Shown here: one piece after another, positions 63,739-64,000 of the stretch
Layout of the letters: every line of letters begins with the position of its first letter
Numbering within the stretch: position 1 is the stretch's first letter
Assembly: GCA_947382485.1 (NCBI GenBank)
Contig: CANCYS010000003.1
Coordinates: forward strand, 62,001 to 126,000
Direction of reading: 5' to 3'
Length of the DNA stretch: 64,000 nucleotides
Origin: an uncultured Clostridia bacterium
GTDB lineage: Bacteria > Bacillota > Clostridia > Christensenellales > UBA1242
The notes under the pieces: generated by a model
What the model was told of the DNA's origin: nothing
Database searches by the model: none
The model's input: the letters and a program-made list of their open reading frames with translations, nothing else
Position numbers and translations under genes: made by a program

Positions 63739-63767
63739 AGTCTAACATAATAAATTTTCTTTGTCAA
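63739..63767 (-). promoter_or_regulatory. Sigma-A promoter of pheST
   Basis: A perfect TTGACA (63762-63767), a 17-nt spacer and TAGACT (63739-63744). Confidence 0.8.
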
Positions 63768-63795
63768 GGTTTTAAATATGCTTAAACACCAACAA

Positions 63796-64000
63796 TTAAA
63801 ACTCAATATGTTTAACTCCTTTTTTAGTAGAATACTTATATAAACAAAATTTTCTACCAATAGAGCAAACTTGTTCTGCTCCGAGTTTTTCAGATGATTC
63901 AATTAAATAATCTTTTGCAGACAATTCCGCAGAATCAAGCACACTAACTTTAACCAACTCTTTTGATTCTAAACCCTTTTTAATCAATGTTAACACATTA
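63796..64000 (-). CDS. YhbY-like RNA-binding protein, 5' end beyond the window
   Basis: About 68 C-terminal residues are visible, and the frame continues past the right edge without a start. LIKKGLESKELVKVSVL, EKLGAEQVCSIGRKFCLYKYS matches the C-terminal half of the CRS1/YhbY domain, a small 50S-precursor-binding protein. The GTG at 63996 is internal to the gene, as residues before it fit the family. A gene of this size (about 95-100 residues) would start just outside. Confidence 0.8.
   Translation of the reverse strand, partial: NVLTLIKKGLESKELVKVSVLDSAELSAKDYLIESSEKLGAEQVCSIGRKFCLYKYSTKKGVKHIEF

Overview
The window is 64 kb of low-G+C DNA, about 30% by eye, from a spore-forming Firmicute of the class Clostridia. 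Three things support this. It has sporulation genes (spoVAC, spoVAD, spoVAE, yunB, yqfC, yqfD). It has Firmicutes gene orders (dnaG-sigA-trmK, ybeY-era-yqzL-recO, miaB-mutS-mutL). It has a T-box leader on pheST. Many core proteins look like those of uncultured gut Clostridia, but the sequence alone does not name a species. I saw no rRNA, tRNA, CRISPR array, insertion sequence or prophage.

Layout. 1-6.8 kb: a partial YkvI-like transporter and a giant membrane-anchored protein with about ten InlB-type beta repeats. 6.9-11.2 kb: translationally coupled dnaG-sigA-trmK-zinc-ribbon operon. 11.3-13.6 kb: a leucine-rich-repeat lipoprotein. 13.8-16.5 kb: pyruvate phosphate dikinase. 16.6-20.4 kb: ybeY-era-yqzL-recO and the sporulation pair yqfC-yqfD. 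20.4-27.7 kb: miaB-mutS-mutL and a PLP enzyme of the aluminium-resistance family. 27.9-30.1 kb: a class A penicillin-binding protein. 30.1-35.0 kb: spoVACDE-yunB-nifS-thiI, which links spore genes to a tRNA-thiolation pair. 35.2-38.1 kb: an Asn-rich lipoprotein and a membrane-anchored Ig-like protein. 38.2-42.8 kb: both subunits of a type IIA topoisomerase. 42.9-46.5 kb: two unrecognised proteins, one with an HExxH metallopeptidase motif. 46.7-48.7 kb: a glycosyltransferase and MurG. 48.7-53.0 kb: a duplicated DUF1538 membrane protein with two PII-like proteins and a coiled-coil protein. 53.1-59.0 kb: ddl, a membrane-fused murF, a hydrolase, rimI-tsaB-tsaE and deoC. 59.1-64 kb: an unknown membrane protein, pheST with its T-box, and the end of a yhbY-like gene.

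Working together. Several genes serve peptidoglycan synthesis (ddl, murF, murG, PBP). Several serve tRNA and translation (trmK, miaB, thiI/nifS, tsaB/tsaE/rimI, pheST, ybeY, era, yhbY). Others serve DNA repair and replication (mutS, mutL, recO, dnaG, topoisomerase) or spore development. The least explained parts are the DUF1538/PII/coiled-coil block, the HExxH protein and its neighbour, and the Asn-rich lipoprotein divergent from spoVA.

Regulation. Most genes have good Shine-Dalgarno sites. A subset (yqfC, yunB, ybeY, nifS, and the gene at 59084) lacks one and instead has a -10-like hexamer 5-6 nt before the start codon, which suggests leaderless mRNAs. The yqfC and yunB promoters resemble sigma-E sites with identical geometry. 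Several promoters are nested inside the upstream gene's terminator.
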